DNA from: Cryptobacteroides sp934698975
GTDB taxonomy: Bacteria; Bacteroidota; Bacteroidia; Bacteroidales; UBA932
Reading direction: 5' to 3'
DNA: 64,000 nucleotides
NCBI GenBank assembly: GCA_934698975.1
Contig: CAKUVR010000010.1
Location: forward strand, 21,074-85,073
Shown: positions 36,101 through 43,550 of the stretch, piece by piece
How the letters are laid out: every line of letters starts with the position of its first letter
Position numbering within the stretch: the stretch's first letter is position 1
Translations under genes and position numbers: made by a program
The notes under the pieces: generated by a model
What the model saw: only the letters and a program-made list of their open reading frames with translations
Database searches by the model: none
What the model was told of the DNA's origin: nothing

Positions 36101-36430
36101 TCAGACATTTACGGTAATTACTGGACTGAGGACAACACCGACGCCAAGTATCCTCGCCTGACCACTACTGAGGCGACGAACAACAACCAGTCTTCGGATT
36201 TCTGGCTTGTCAACGGCCGCTACATCAGACTGAAGAACGCCGAGTTCGGCTACACGTTCCCTAAGCGGCTGATCCAGAAGATGAATCTTAGCCAGTTGAG
36301 GATTTTCGTGTCAGGGACAAATCTGTTCACGTTGTCTCCTTTCAAACTTTGGGATCCTGATCTCCAGACCGGAGCTTCGAATTATCCTAACAACAGAATC
36401 GCCAACATCGGTATAAACATCGGTTTCTAA
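33122..36430 (+). CDS. SusC-like TonB-dependent transporter, PUL 1
   Basis: 1102 aa from the ATG at 33122, which opens a classical signal peptide (MKRQLVIKSALLALLLVMTG). After it come an STN domain (~30-90) and a carboxypeptidase-regulatory-like domain (SGTVKDAKTGEPLVGVAVW). The TonB plug (~205-310, LSGVVSVQR) and a long SusC/RagA barrel follow, ending in INIGF with a terminal aromatic. The STN domain marks it as a signalling transporter that controls its own locus through FecR. It imports glycan fragments across the outer membrane with the SusD protein 16 bp downstream. Confidence 0.96.
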   Translation: MKRQLVIKSALLALLLVMTGQFVSAQSFTKSFKSEPLTGVIKELERQTGYSFIYESGILRDAPAVTADFKSASVQTVLRQIVKPPLKYELNGKIVTITRTETKSAGASQPGRKEDKGTEVSGTVKDAKTGEPLVGVAVWVKDTPIGVSTDLDGRYKISFTGNYGYISVSTIGYVAQDVAVKKGSQTINVALEQDNNTLEEAVAVGYGHQKKASIVGAIATIAPDEMKVPVSKLSNALAGRLSGVVSVQRSGEPGAGSTFWIRGISTFGANANPLVLIDGVERELDLVDVEDIKEFSVLKDAAATAVYGVRGANGVVLITTRSGDEGKPKVSIKFESGVTSPVKVPQMASATQYMEMYNVASGTEYFDADRFSKTLSGEDPDLYPNVDWVNGIFKDLSTNTRANVNVSGGTSSIKYYISGGFYNENGLFKTDPTADYNTGIYYRRFNFRANVDVKITKHTSMNVNLATTFEQKNESGTSSSDIWSAALKTPSVIFPMVYSDGHYPGPGTNMGYNPYALLTQTGYKQAFYNTAQSLVALTHDFSWLTDGLTATVKGSFDAKNNAYQNRTRTPEQYGQAYRDENGELHLTELVQGSQTLSFSHSNTGWRSLYLEASLNYARSFGNHSLTGLLLYQQSQKNYIGSSATSSNAALPYRHQGVAFRATYNYDSRYFAEFNAGYNGSENFSPGHRFGFFPSVAGGWLVSNEKFWTGGIADAISLLKIKGSYGIVGNDQIGGNRRFIYLETINSGSSWNFGETVTSYPSYRRGEWANDNVGWEKSRKLDVGVEMTFFDKLKLQVDWFREKRSGIFLQRSSIPEYVGITTKPYVNMGKMRNSGWDGSLQYDQKIGQVNFSAMGNFTFARNVIEDQDQPDYIEKYMNRTGQARWQTFGYVSDGLFRDEEDIATSPDQSALGEVFPGDIKYKDLNNDGVIDSKDVKAIGYTSVPEIVYGFGVSAQWKGFDVSVFFQGNAHVNFSINSSMVRGFTEPKMAANNVFSDIYGNYWTEDNTDAKYPRLTTTEATNNNQSSDFWLVNGRYIRLKNAEFGYTFPKRLIQKMNLSQLRIFVSGTNLFTLSPFKLWDPDLQTGASNYPNNRIANIGINIGF

Positions 36431-36446
36431 ACAACAGCGAAGAGAT

Positions 36447-38363
36447 ATGAAAAAGAATATATCAGCTATAATTCTGATGATGGCTCTGGCCGTCTGCGGC
36501 TGTGACAGTTATCTGGACAGGCAGCCTGACGACCAGCTGACATCCAAGAACATATTCGACAAGAAAACGACAACGATGCAGTATCTTGTCAATGTCTATA
36601 CTTACATGCCGAGCGAATGGTCGCCTGAAGGCTACGGCTCGACATCAGGCATCGCCATCACGGCCAGCGACGAAGCGTCGTGCGCCTACACAGGTTCCCG
36701 CTTCTTCGCCTTGCTGAACCATAACCAACTTTCCCCTTTGTCCACTCACGGCGGTTATCGCCATGCGGTCTACAGACTTCTGTACCAGGGTATAAGCGAG
36801 GCAACATATTTTATGTCGAAAGTCGGGGATTGTCCTCAGATTACCGATGAGGAAAGAGTGATGTGGCGTGGTGAGGCCCGCTTCCTCAGGGCGTTCTACT
36901 ACACTGAACTCTTAAAGTGGAACGGTCCTGTCATCTGGCTGGGGGACGCTCAGTCTGATTTCTCCGATCCGAATGTCTCCAAGGTAGACAGAACCCCGTG
37001 GAGCACGATAGTGGATTGGCTGTGCGATGAATATGACAAATCCGCCGATGAGCTTCCGGAGACCAGAAGCCCTTACGAAGTAGGCCGTGCCACCAAGGGA
37101 GCCGCATTGGCCATGAAAGCCAGGCTGCTGATGTTCAACGCCAGCCCACTCTTCAACGGGCAGAATGGAACCGGGATCTACGACGACATCGTGAACAAGG
37201 ACGGTGAGAAACTGTTCAACACCGAATATGACGAGAATCGCTGGAAACTGGCCGCCGATGCGGCAAAGGCTGTCATTGACATGAATCTGTACGAACTTGT
37301 GGATGACCCTGGCGCGACTCCGCTGGAGAACATTCACAACGCTGCGGTTTCGCTCAACTCGCCGGAAAACATATTCACTGTCCAGTGCGGCGGGCGCAGC
37401 TGGAGAGTCGGCGAGACTCCAGTCCAGGCAAGCGGTTACGGCGGAATCGGTCTGACCCAGAAACTGGTGGACGCCTTCGCGATGGACAACGGCTACTATC
37501 CAATTTCAAACATGGAGGAGGAGTCCTATGACAATGGCGCGGGAACAATCATCGTGGATCCTCGCTCAGACTATGTGGAGACCGGTTCACAGAAGTTCGT
37601 CAACCCGTTCTTCGCCACCATCCCCAAGAGCGCGAAGGTCAATGACGCGATAGAGACCATGAATATGTTCATCGGCCGCGAGCCAAGGTTCTACGCGAAT
37701 GTCTTCTGGAGCGGCCAGACATGGGTGATGGGCACGAACAAACTGACAAACGTGCAGTTCTACAAGAATGGCAACTCCGGTCCGATCACGTCCAACAACT
37801 ATACCCCGACCGGCTACCTGTGCCTCAAGTTCATAGATCCTGACCTTGACACGAAGCTGAGCAAGTGGGGCAACCTTTCGTGGCCGATCATCAGGTATGC
37901 CGATGTGCTTCTGATGTACATCGAGGCTCTTAATGAATATGACCCTTCAAATCCTGACATACTCACTTTCTGGAATCAGATACGTCACAGAGCCGGTGTG
38001 CCGGCCATTGGGACAGATGAAGGGGATGTTTATCCGGAAATCATCGGAGACAAGGATCTTCAAAGAAAGTATATCCGCAGGGAACGTATGGTGGAACTGT
38101 GCTTCGAGGGCAAGCGTTACTTCGACACGCGTCGGTGGATGATCGCCGAGAAGGAGGACAACGGCAAGGTTGTCGGCTGCAACCTGAACGCTGCAAACCA
38201 CAAGATTTCAGGTGAATATTGGAAACGTACATCCATATTCGACACGTTCGGGGAGGCCGGAACCAAATCTGAAAGAGTGTTCACAAAGAAGTATTACCTC
38301 CTTCCGATGAATCAGGCTGAGCTTGACAGGGTTCCGGATCTGACACAGAATTATGGATGGTAA
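36447..38363 (+). CDS. SusD-like glycan-binding lipoprotein, PUL 1
   Basis: 638 aa, within the range of RagB/SusD proteins. A lipoprotein signal peptide with LAVCGC places it on the outer membrane, followed by DSYLDRQPDDQLTSKNIF. The C-terminal RagB/SusD part has FIRRERMVELCFEGKRYFDTRRW. It forms the lid of the SusC transporter encoded just upstream. Confidence 0.95.
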   Translation: MKKNISAIILMMALAVCGCDSYLDRQPDDQLTSKNIFDKKTTTMQYLVNVYTYMPSEWSPEGYGSTSGIAITASDEASCAYTGSRFFALLNHNQLSPLSTHGGYRHAVYRLLYQGISEATYFMSKVGDCPQITDEERVMWRGEARFLRAFYYTELLKWNGPVIWLGDAQSDFSDPNVSKVDRTPWSTIVDWLCDEYDKSADELPETRSPYEVGRATKGAALAMKARLLMFNASPLFNGQNGTGIYDDIVNKDGEKLFNTEYDENRWKLAADAAKAVIDMNLYELVDDPGATPLENIHNAAVSLNSPENIFTVQCGGRSWRVGETPVQASGYGGIGLTQKLVDAFAMDNGYYPISNMEEESYDNGAGTIIVDPRSDYVETGSQKFVNPFFATIPKSAKVNDAIETMNMFIGREPRFYANVFWSGQTWVMGTNKLTNVQFYKNGNSGPITSNNYTPTGYLCLKFIDPDLDTKLSKWGNLSWPIIRYADVLLMYIEALNEYDPSNPDILTFWNQIRHRAGVPAIGTDEGDVYPEIIGDKDLQRKYIRRERMVELCFEGKRYFDTRRWMIAEKEDNGKVVGCNLNAANHKISGEYWKRTSIFDTFGEAGTKSERVFTKKYYLLPMNQAELDRVPDLTQNYGW

Positions 38364-38393
38364 CAGTTGAACCAAACCGATAAAGAAATCATT

Positions 38394-39731
38394 ATGAAAA
38401 GAAAATACATTCTTGCGGCTTCAGCCGTGATTCTGTCCGCTGTGGCCTGCGAACCAAGCCATTGGGAGGACAACCTTTATGATCCTGCGGTGTACATCCT
38501 GAACAACGGCTATCAGAAGACAGAGACGTTCTACGATGTCCAGCCTTCGTTCTCGGCCGTTGTGAACGCTTACTGCGGAAGTTATTACGACAAAGACCCT
38601 GAAGTGAGGCTGGTAGAGGATGACGCAGTTCTGGAGAAATACAACACAGACAACTCGGACACCCTCAAGGTGCTTCCGTCTGACTGCTGGTCGTTGGAAG
38701 TGTCGGATCTTAAGATGGTTGACAAGAAGGCTGGATTCAAGGTGAATTTCAACATCGAAGCCTTGAAGAGTCTTGCGGTTGAGGCCGACTATTCCGACCT
38801 TAAAGGCTATGCGGTTCCGTTGAGACTGAAAAGCCTGACAGATGGTGTCAATGACGCCAGCAGCGAGGAACTGTCCAGTGTGGTCATAGTGCCGGACATG
38901 AGCATGATGGCATTCAGTCTGGAGAATGCCGGCGTGTCGGAGACAAGCCTTGACAAGCTTGGTGACAGCGATGGCACGATCACTCTTGAATACAAGGTCA
39001 GGACTGGGATAGAGAACAATTGGAGCAATGGCGTCAAGTTTTCCTTCAATGTGCCGTCCGGAAACGCTGAGTACCCTCTTCTCCCTGAGGGATCATATTC
39101 AGTGACATCCTCATCCGAGGAAGGATTCGTGCCTGGCGTGTCCGAGATTGTGTACACGGTCACCATCGACAAGTCCAAGGCTGTTGAAAGGAATTATTCC
39201 CTTGTCGCTAGTGTCGAGTCGGAAGGCGGATTCAAAGTGGAGGGAGGCCGCGAGTCTGTGATCAACCTGTTCAACAGGCACTACTACAGCCAGTCGGACA
39301 TCTCCGTCCGCAGTTGCAACTCCTACGTTCCGAACCGCGGCCCTGAGCTTACCATTGACGGGAAACTCAACACACGATGGGAGTCCGGCTATTCGGCCAA
39401 TGATATAGGTGTCTTCAAACTACCTTATATTATTGAATATGAGTTGGCGACACCTGTGCGCATCTCGGATTTCGACTTGTACCGCCGTCAGGACAAATTT
39501 GCCTCGGACCTCAAGGGAGGACATCTGGAAGTCTCTTCTGACGGAGAGAACTACACGACTGTATGCTCCTTCAACTATGCAGGTGTGAGCGCTTACAGGA
39601 ATATTCACTCTGCTGAGTCAGAGCCTGAGGCCAAGTACGTGAAATTCGTGGTGACGGCCTCTGGACGCACCGGAGGCGGAATGAAGGCTCCTCTTTCCAA
39701 TCTGGCCGAGTTCAACATCTGCTACAGGTAG
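38394..39731 (+). CDS. Surface lipoprotein with DUF1735-like and F5/8-type C (discoidin) domains
   Basis: 445 aa from the ATG at 38394. A lipobox (SAVAC) is followed by a DUF1735/BT_3987-like domain (YDPAVYILNNGYQKTETF) over the first ~280 residues. The C-terminal ~140 residues are a discoidin-like carbohydrate-binding domain (LTIDGKLNTRWESGY, then YVKFVVTASGRTGG). It should be a surface glycan-binding protein acting with SusC/SusD. It is followed by a terminator. Confidence 0.88.
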   Translation: MKRKYILAASAVILSAVACEPSHWEDNLYDPAVYILNNGYQKTETFYDVQPSFSAVVNAYCGSYYDKDPEVRLVEDDAVLEKYNTDNSDTLKVLPSDCWSLEVSDLKMVDKKAGFKVNFNIEALKSLAVEADYSDLKGYAVPLRLKSLTDGVNDASSEELSSVVIVPDMSMMAFSLENAGVSETSLDKLGDSDGTITLEYKVRTGIENNWSNGVKFSFNVPSGNAEYPLLPEGSYSVTSSSEEGFVPGVSEIVYTVTIDKSKAVERNYSLVASVESEGGFKVEGGRESVINLFNRHYYSQSDISVRSCNSYVPNRGPELTIDGKLNTRWESGYSANDIGVFKLPYIIEYELATPVRISDFDLYRRQDKFASDLKGGHLEVSSDGENYTTVCSFNYAGVSAYRNIHSAESEPEAKYVKFVVTASGRTGGGMKAPLSNLAEFNICYR

Positions 39732-39752
39732 CAGGGGCTTCTTCTGATATGC

Positions 39753-39795
39753 GGAAGGGATGGCAAAAGGTTTCTTTGCCGTCCCTTCCGTTTTT
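39753..39795 (+). terminator. Rho-independent terminator at the end of PUL 1
   Basis: Near-perfect 15-bp stem (39753-39767 with 39775-39789), loop of seven, then TTTTT at 39791-39795. It may also serve the converging sigma gene. Confidence 0.85.
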
Positions 39796-39831
39796 CAATG
39801 AATATCACAGCTTCGCTGAACTGGTGTGGAC

Positions 39832-40443
39832 CTAGCTTGTGATTCCTGTCAGGAAAAGCATCAGCAGGATGTGGCTGACTCCGTTGTCTCCGTTGAGGTA
39901 GGCGCTGCCGTCCGTGGAAATGTCTTCCAGTTCTTTTTTGAACACTGCAAGCGCTTTGTGGATGTGCTTCTCCACGGCTTTTTCCGAAATGCCGAGCGCG
40001 GCGGCGATCTCCCTGTTCTTCATGTTTTGGAACCTGCTCATATTGAACACATCGCGGCATCTGGACGGGAGCTTTGCCATGATCCGCCGGATGTTAGCCA
40101 TGAGTTCATCGTAGATTGTCTTTTTGTCTGAGTCGCTGACCGAGAAATCCAGATTATAAAGCTCCTCATCGCAGATGTTCATGAAAGATTCGGTCATGCT
40201 GACAACCTTGACGGCGGACTGGTGGCGCAGGGCGTCTATCGACCGGTTGCGGACCAACCTGAACAACAGGGCCTGCCAGGTGTCGCTGTCCTTGCCCTCA
40301 AACTTTTCCCAAAGGGTCACGTACGCTTCGTGCACGATGTCCTCGGCCGCGCGTCCGTCCGCCACGAATCTGAAAGCGAAGTTGTAAAGCCTGTCGCTGT
40401 ACCTGTAATATAACCCTTCGAATATCGTTTCGTTCAGAATCAT
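39832..40443 (-). CDS. ECF sigma factor, likely PUL 1 regulator
   Basis: 203 aa. Region 2 has YSDRLYNFAFRFVADGRAAEDIVHEAYVTLW. Region 4 has MSRFQNMKNREIAAALGISEKAVEKHIHKAL. It has no anti-sigma gene beside it except the FecR of PUL 1, about 7 kb away at the start of the locus, so those two are the likely pair. It is transcribed against the PUL. Confidence 0.92.
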   Translation of the reverse strand: MILNETIFEGLYYRYSDRLYNFAFRFVADGRAAEDIVHEAYVTLWEKFEGKDSDTWQALLFRLVRNRSIDALRHQSAVKVVSMTESFMNICDEELYNLDFSVSDSDKKTIYDELMANIRRIMAKLPSRCRDVFNMSRFQNMKNREIAAALGISEKAVEKHIHKALAVFKKELEDISTDGSAYLNGDNGVSHILLMLFLTGITS

Positions 40444-40550
40444 TTCCTGTCACCCATTGATGAGGCTAAACCTTATGCAAAGATAATATTTTTGCGAATA
40501 TTCTTTATGCACATCCTCAGGAACAGATGCGTGGGAATAGTATTCTCTTT

Positions 40551-40748
40551 CTAGTACATCCGCCGTGTAATCTTGCCAATAAGCGTTCTGATCCAGCCCA
40601 ATGGCCCTATTGCAGGACTCTTCGTGCCGCATTTCGGGCACGGCATAGGCATACTGAAAACGGTCGCGTTGTCCTCAAAGTCCGCCGCCTCAAAAACCGT
40701 CCCGCAACATGGACAGCGAAACCAAGTCTTACCTCTGAGCATGACCAT
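40551..40748 (-). CDS. Small zinc-ribbon protein (~65 aa)
   Basis: Two CxxC pairs (CPCC and CPKC) set 26 residues apart form a zinc ribbon. A basic C-terminal tail (GWIRTLIGKITRRMY) follows. The start is one of two ATGs at 40748 and 40742, both overlapping the upstream micro-gene by 14-20 bp. No family name is known to me. Confidence 0.65.
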   Translation of the reverse strand: MVMLRGKTWFRCPCCGTVFEAADFEDNATVFSMPMPCPKCGTKSPAIGPLGWIRTLIGKITRRMY

Positions 40749-40896
40749 TGAAATTATTGCCATCATCTTGGCCATTCTGAGTGAATGACTTGATGTTGCG
40801 AGCATTCTCCATACCGTTCTTGATGAGTGCCGCGCCTGCGGCGGCAGCTGTCGTTCCAAGCAGAATCTTGGTCACAAATTTCAATAATTCTCCCAT
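40729..40896 (-). CDS. 55-aa micro-protein with one hydrophobic segment
   Basis: Begins MGELLKFVTKILLGTTAAAAGAAL, a single membrane-like helix, with a polar Asn/Gln-rich tail. It is 4 bp after the previous micro-gene and overlaps the zinc-ribbon gene. This spacing is the main reason to accept so short a gene. Confidence 0.55.
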   Translation of the reverse strand: MGELLKFVTKILLGTTAAAAGAALIKNGMENARNIKSFTQNGQDDGNNFNGHAQR

Positions 40897-40900
40897 ATCG

Positions 40901-41065
40901 TCATTCAAAAATAGAGTCAAAGATGTCATCGATGATGTTAGAGATCATGTTTCCGATCTCTTCTCCTCGCTTCATTCCTGCGGTCACCAGCTGGTTGCCC
41001 ATTTCCGCTATGGAGGCGGGTGCGTCGCCGTTACCGAAAAGTCGTTCAATAATATTCATATTCAT
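40901..41065 (-). CDS. 54-aa acidic micro-protein
   Basis: First of three tightly packed tiny genes. Starts MNMNIIERLFGNGDAP and ends in an amphipathic, acidic helix (GNMISNIIDDIFDSIFE). A start at 41059 is also possible. No family is recognised; support comes from operon packing. Confidence 0.5.
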   Translation of the reverse strand: MNMNIIERLFGNGDAPASIAEMGNQLVTAGMKRGEEIGNMISNIIDDIFDSIFE

Positions 41066-41204
41066 ATAGTTGTAAGTCTTATCTATGTCTCCATATCCAC
41101 AAACTTGGTGAAGAGTGCCATCCTTCGCCTTTTCGTTTCTTTCACGGTGCAAAATTAAATGTCATGTATGCTAAAACTTGGCAGTTTATGAATGTTTTGC
41201 TTAG

Positions 41205-41472
41205 GAAACTATATGGCAGTTGACTAACATGGCATGCAAGCAGTAACCGAATAATTATATACGAGCTGGCAACCCTCACCCATTTTGTGAATATGGCGGC
41301 ACACAACCCTGCCCTGAGTACGACGAGAGGCCTATGAATATGCCGCCTATGCTTTCCGGATTAATAGGCGGCATACGACCTGGCCTCACAATGGCGTAGA
41401 AGCATGATAGTATGCCGCTGATTTGCAAAATGGCAATACATACGTCCCTTGAACACATTCGGAAGGCAACTG
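41205..41472 (+). repeat. ~260-bp palindrome-rich repeat, copy 1
   Basis: The reverse complement of 55258-55511 aligns over nearly the whole length. Conserved blocks include GCAGTTGAC, ACATGGCATGCA, TGTGAATATGGCGGCAC, CCTCACAATGGCGT and AAAATGGCAATACAT. The centre holds an 11-bp stem, ATGCCGCCTAT (41340-41350) with ATAGGCGGCAT (41364-41374). Short frames across it are not conserved between copies. Confidence 0.82.
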
Positions 41473-41908
41473 AAAGTTGCGGGTCATTGACAGATTTTCA
41501 CGTCTGCCGTCGACTTTGATTCGAATGCTGACGTGAGATTTCAATAGTCAGACATACCTTTGAGTCTCCATTATGACGGAGACATCCTGCGCTGGATTTT
41601 AAGACTGACGGCGATGAATGGCAAATACGAGCGAGTTCCAATGTCTGAGAGATCAGAGCCTATCGCACCTGAAAACCTATATGACCAGCAGGCAATGGTT
41701 TGCCATTCCAAATGTGGAAAATACTGCACATCTGAAGTGTCATTCATTTGATAGTCTCTGTTTAACTGATTATAGAGCGGATCCGGATGGGCATCGATGC
41801 AATGTGGTATTTTAGTCCGCTCGTATAAAATTACCAAAAAATATTAATCGTTTTTAGCATATAAGGCGTCGAAGGTGTCTTACTTTATGTAAAACATATT
41901 TATGCTCT
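41473..41908. other. Intergenic region before PUL 2, nothing recognised
   Basis: About 435 bp between the repeat and the first gene of PUL 2. It contains short, non-conserved frames on both strands that look accidental. It must hold the PUL 2 promoter, but I see no consensus -33/-7 pair. Confidence 0.5.
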
Positions 41909-42274
41909 ATGAAACTAAAACTCATAACAACACTTTTTCTGGTTGCTCCGCTGCTTTTGGGTGGAGTCTCCTGTCAGAAACAAAGTGAGTCTGAGGTGCG
42001 CGACACGGTTGTCATCCAGACTAAGCTGACCGCCAAGACTCCGGCCACGCTGGCGGAGGGAGGAACGGATCAGATCACGATCTATGCGACCTGCGATTGG
42101 TCACTTGAAGGCGAGGACTGGTTCACGATCGAACCGGCGAAGGGCACGAAGGGTGTCAGCGAGTCCGTCATCACCACTCAGCCTAACACGACCGGAGCCG
42201 ACCGCACTGGAACCATTCGCCTGAAAGCCGGATCGTACACAAGCACTTACACGTTCACTCAGGCGGGTAAATAA
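41909..42274 (+). CDS. Small BACON-domain lipoprotein
   Basis: 121 aa. A signal peptide with lipobox GGVSC is followed by a single BACON-type domain (TCDWSLEGEDWFTIEPAKGTKG, ending YTSTYTFTQAGK). BACON domains are beta-sandwiches of Bacteroidales surface proteins, often next to glycan-binding or hydrolytic domains. The stop overlaps the FecR ATG as TAATG, so it is coupled to the anti-sigma gene, an unusual place for such a lipoprotein. Confidence 0.8.
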   Translation: MKLKLITTLFLVAPLLLGGVSCQKQSESEVRDTVVIQTKLTAKTPATLAEGGTDQITIYATCDWSLEGEDWFTIEPAKGTKGVSESVITTQPNTTGADRTGTIRLKAGSYTSTYTFTQAGK

Positions 42275-43545
42275 TGAAAGTCGAAGACTACAGGCGTATT
42301 CTGGATTTCTTTTTCAGTGGGGTTGAGGTCACCGAGGAATTTAAGCGGAAGTATCTCGGTTGGCTGTCCGCACATGGGAACGAACCGGAAGTCAAGGCTT
42401 TGCTGGAGGAATATTGGGACTCGGTGCCGTCCGTCTCTCCTGAGTTTGACTTGACAGCCGGACTTGAGAGGCTTATGGCCTCGCTTGGAGAGGATGGCGC
42501 TTCGGCAGGCTCAGCGACCGGGGCGAGAGTTGGCGCTTCGGTGGTTGGTGAGCCTTGCCGAACCACAGACTCAGCGACCGGGAAAGGCGTTTGTGCGAGA
42601 GTTGGCGCTTCGGTGGTTGGTGAGCCTTGCCGAACCACAGGCTCGGCGACTGGAAAAGGGACTTGTGTGGCAGCGGGCGCTTCGACAAGCTCAGCGACCG
42701 GAACGAACTCATCGACCGGAAGCTGTGCGGTCCCTGAGCTTGTCGAAGGGACGGATACAACCGTTAAAAAAACCGGCTGGCTGGCCAGATTCCTTGCTGC
42801 GAGACCGTTGAGGTACTGTGCCGCTGTCGCCGCGTCTGTGGCTATATTCATAGGTGGATTTGCTGTGGCGAGACTGGGAATGACCCCTGAAAGGGAAACC
42901 GTGCTCATGGCCTCCTCTGACAACACCAGTTCCTACACCTTGCCTGACGGTACCCGTGTCTGGCTCAACCGTGGCGGCCGGCTGTCCTACAACCAGGACT
43001 TCGGCGGTCGGGAGAGAATTGTCGCCATTGACGGGGAAGGTTATTTTGAAGTCGCGCGGAACGAAAACTGCCCGTTCATCGTGAATATGCACGACAACCT
43101 GCAGGTCAAGGTTCTCGGAACTGAATTCAATGTTCTCAGCAATCCTGCCGACCATTCCGCCGAGGTGATTCTCCGAAGCGGCTCGGTGCAGGTGTCCGAC
43201 ACGGAAAGCAAGGAACTAGTGATTCTGAAACCAGACCAGAAATTTTCATGGGACATGGGCCGGACAGAGGTCACGGCGGTGAACGCAGACGACTGCTGCC
43301 GGTGGTACGAGCACAGGCTCTCCTTCGACAACGTCAGACTTTGTGATATCCTTGAAAGTTTGTCGCACAAGTACCAGACCAGAATAACATGCAATGCCAC
43401 AGACCTTAAAGACAAGCGAATGTCGCTCACAGTCCGGGATGAGTCTCTCGAAGACATCATGGAGGTCGTTTCAACCCTGCTTCCTGTCCGATGGGAACGT
43501 CATGGGATGACAATCATAATTGATAACAAAAACCAAAAACACTAA
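42274..43545 (+). CDS. FecR-type anti-sigma factor with an in-frame repeat insertion, PUL 2
   Basis: 423 aa, about 100 longer than usual. The N-terminal cytoplasmic part (to ~residue 70) is normal (EVKALLEEYWDSVPSV). Residues ~75-158 are a Gly/Ala/Ser/Thr-rich insertion made of repeats. The TM helix (YCAAVAASVAIFIGGFAVA) follows, then the FecR domain (LPDGTRVWLNRGGRLSYN, DGEGYFEVARN) and the C-terminal part. The insertion sits in the linker between the sigma-binding part and the membrane, so it may lengthen the linker without breaking function. The SusC gene follows 5 bp later. Confidence 0.92.
   Translation: MKVEDYRRILDFFFSGVEVTEEFKRKYLGWLSAHGNEPEVKALLEEYWDSVPSVSPEFDLTAGLERLMASLGEDGASAGSATGARVGASVVGEPCRTTDSATGKGVCARVGASVVGEPCRTTGSATGKGTCVAAGASTSSATGTNSSTGSCAVPELVEGTDTTVKKTGWLARFLAARPLRYCAAVAASVAIFIGGFAVARLGMTPERETVLMASSDNTSSYTLPDGTRVWLNRGGRLSYNQDFGGRERIVAIDGEGYFEVARNENCPFIVNMHDNLQVKVLGTEFNVLSNPADHSAEVILRSGSVQVSDTESKELVILKPDQKFSWDMGRTEVTAVNADDCCRWYEHRLSFDNVRLCDILESLSHKYQTRITCNATDLKDKRMSLTVRDESLEDIMEVVSTLLPVRWERHGMTIIIDNKNQKH
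42497..42751. repeat. REP-type palindromic repeats inserted in frame in the FecR gene
   Basis: Two tandem 72-bp units (42523-42594 and 42595-42666), each 24 codons, contain a GTGGTT/AACCAC palindrome. They are followed by CTTCGACAAGCTCAGCGACCG (42680-42700) and its inverted partner with CCCTGAGCTTGTCGAAGGG (42732-42750). The latter is a familiar intergenic repetitive palindrome, here lying inside a coding region with the frame preserved. Confidence 0.85.
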
Positions 43546-43550
43546 TATTA

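Noticed and set aside
41276..41458. Short frames across both ~260-bp repeats (also 55233-55454)
   Set aside because: The frames differ between copies and are not maintained, so the repeat is noncoding.
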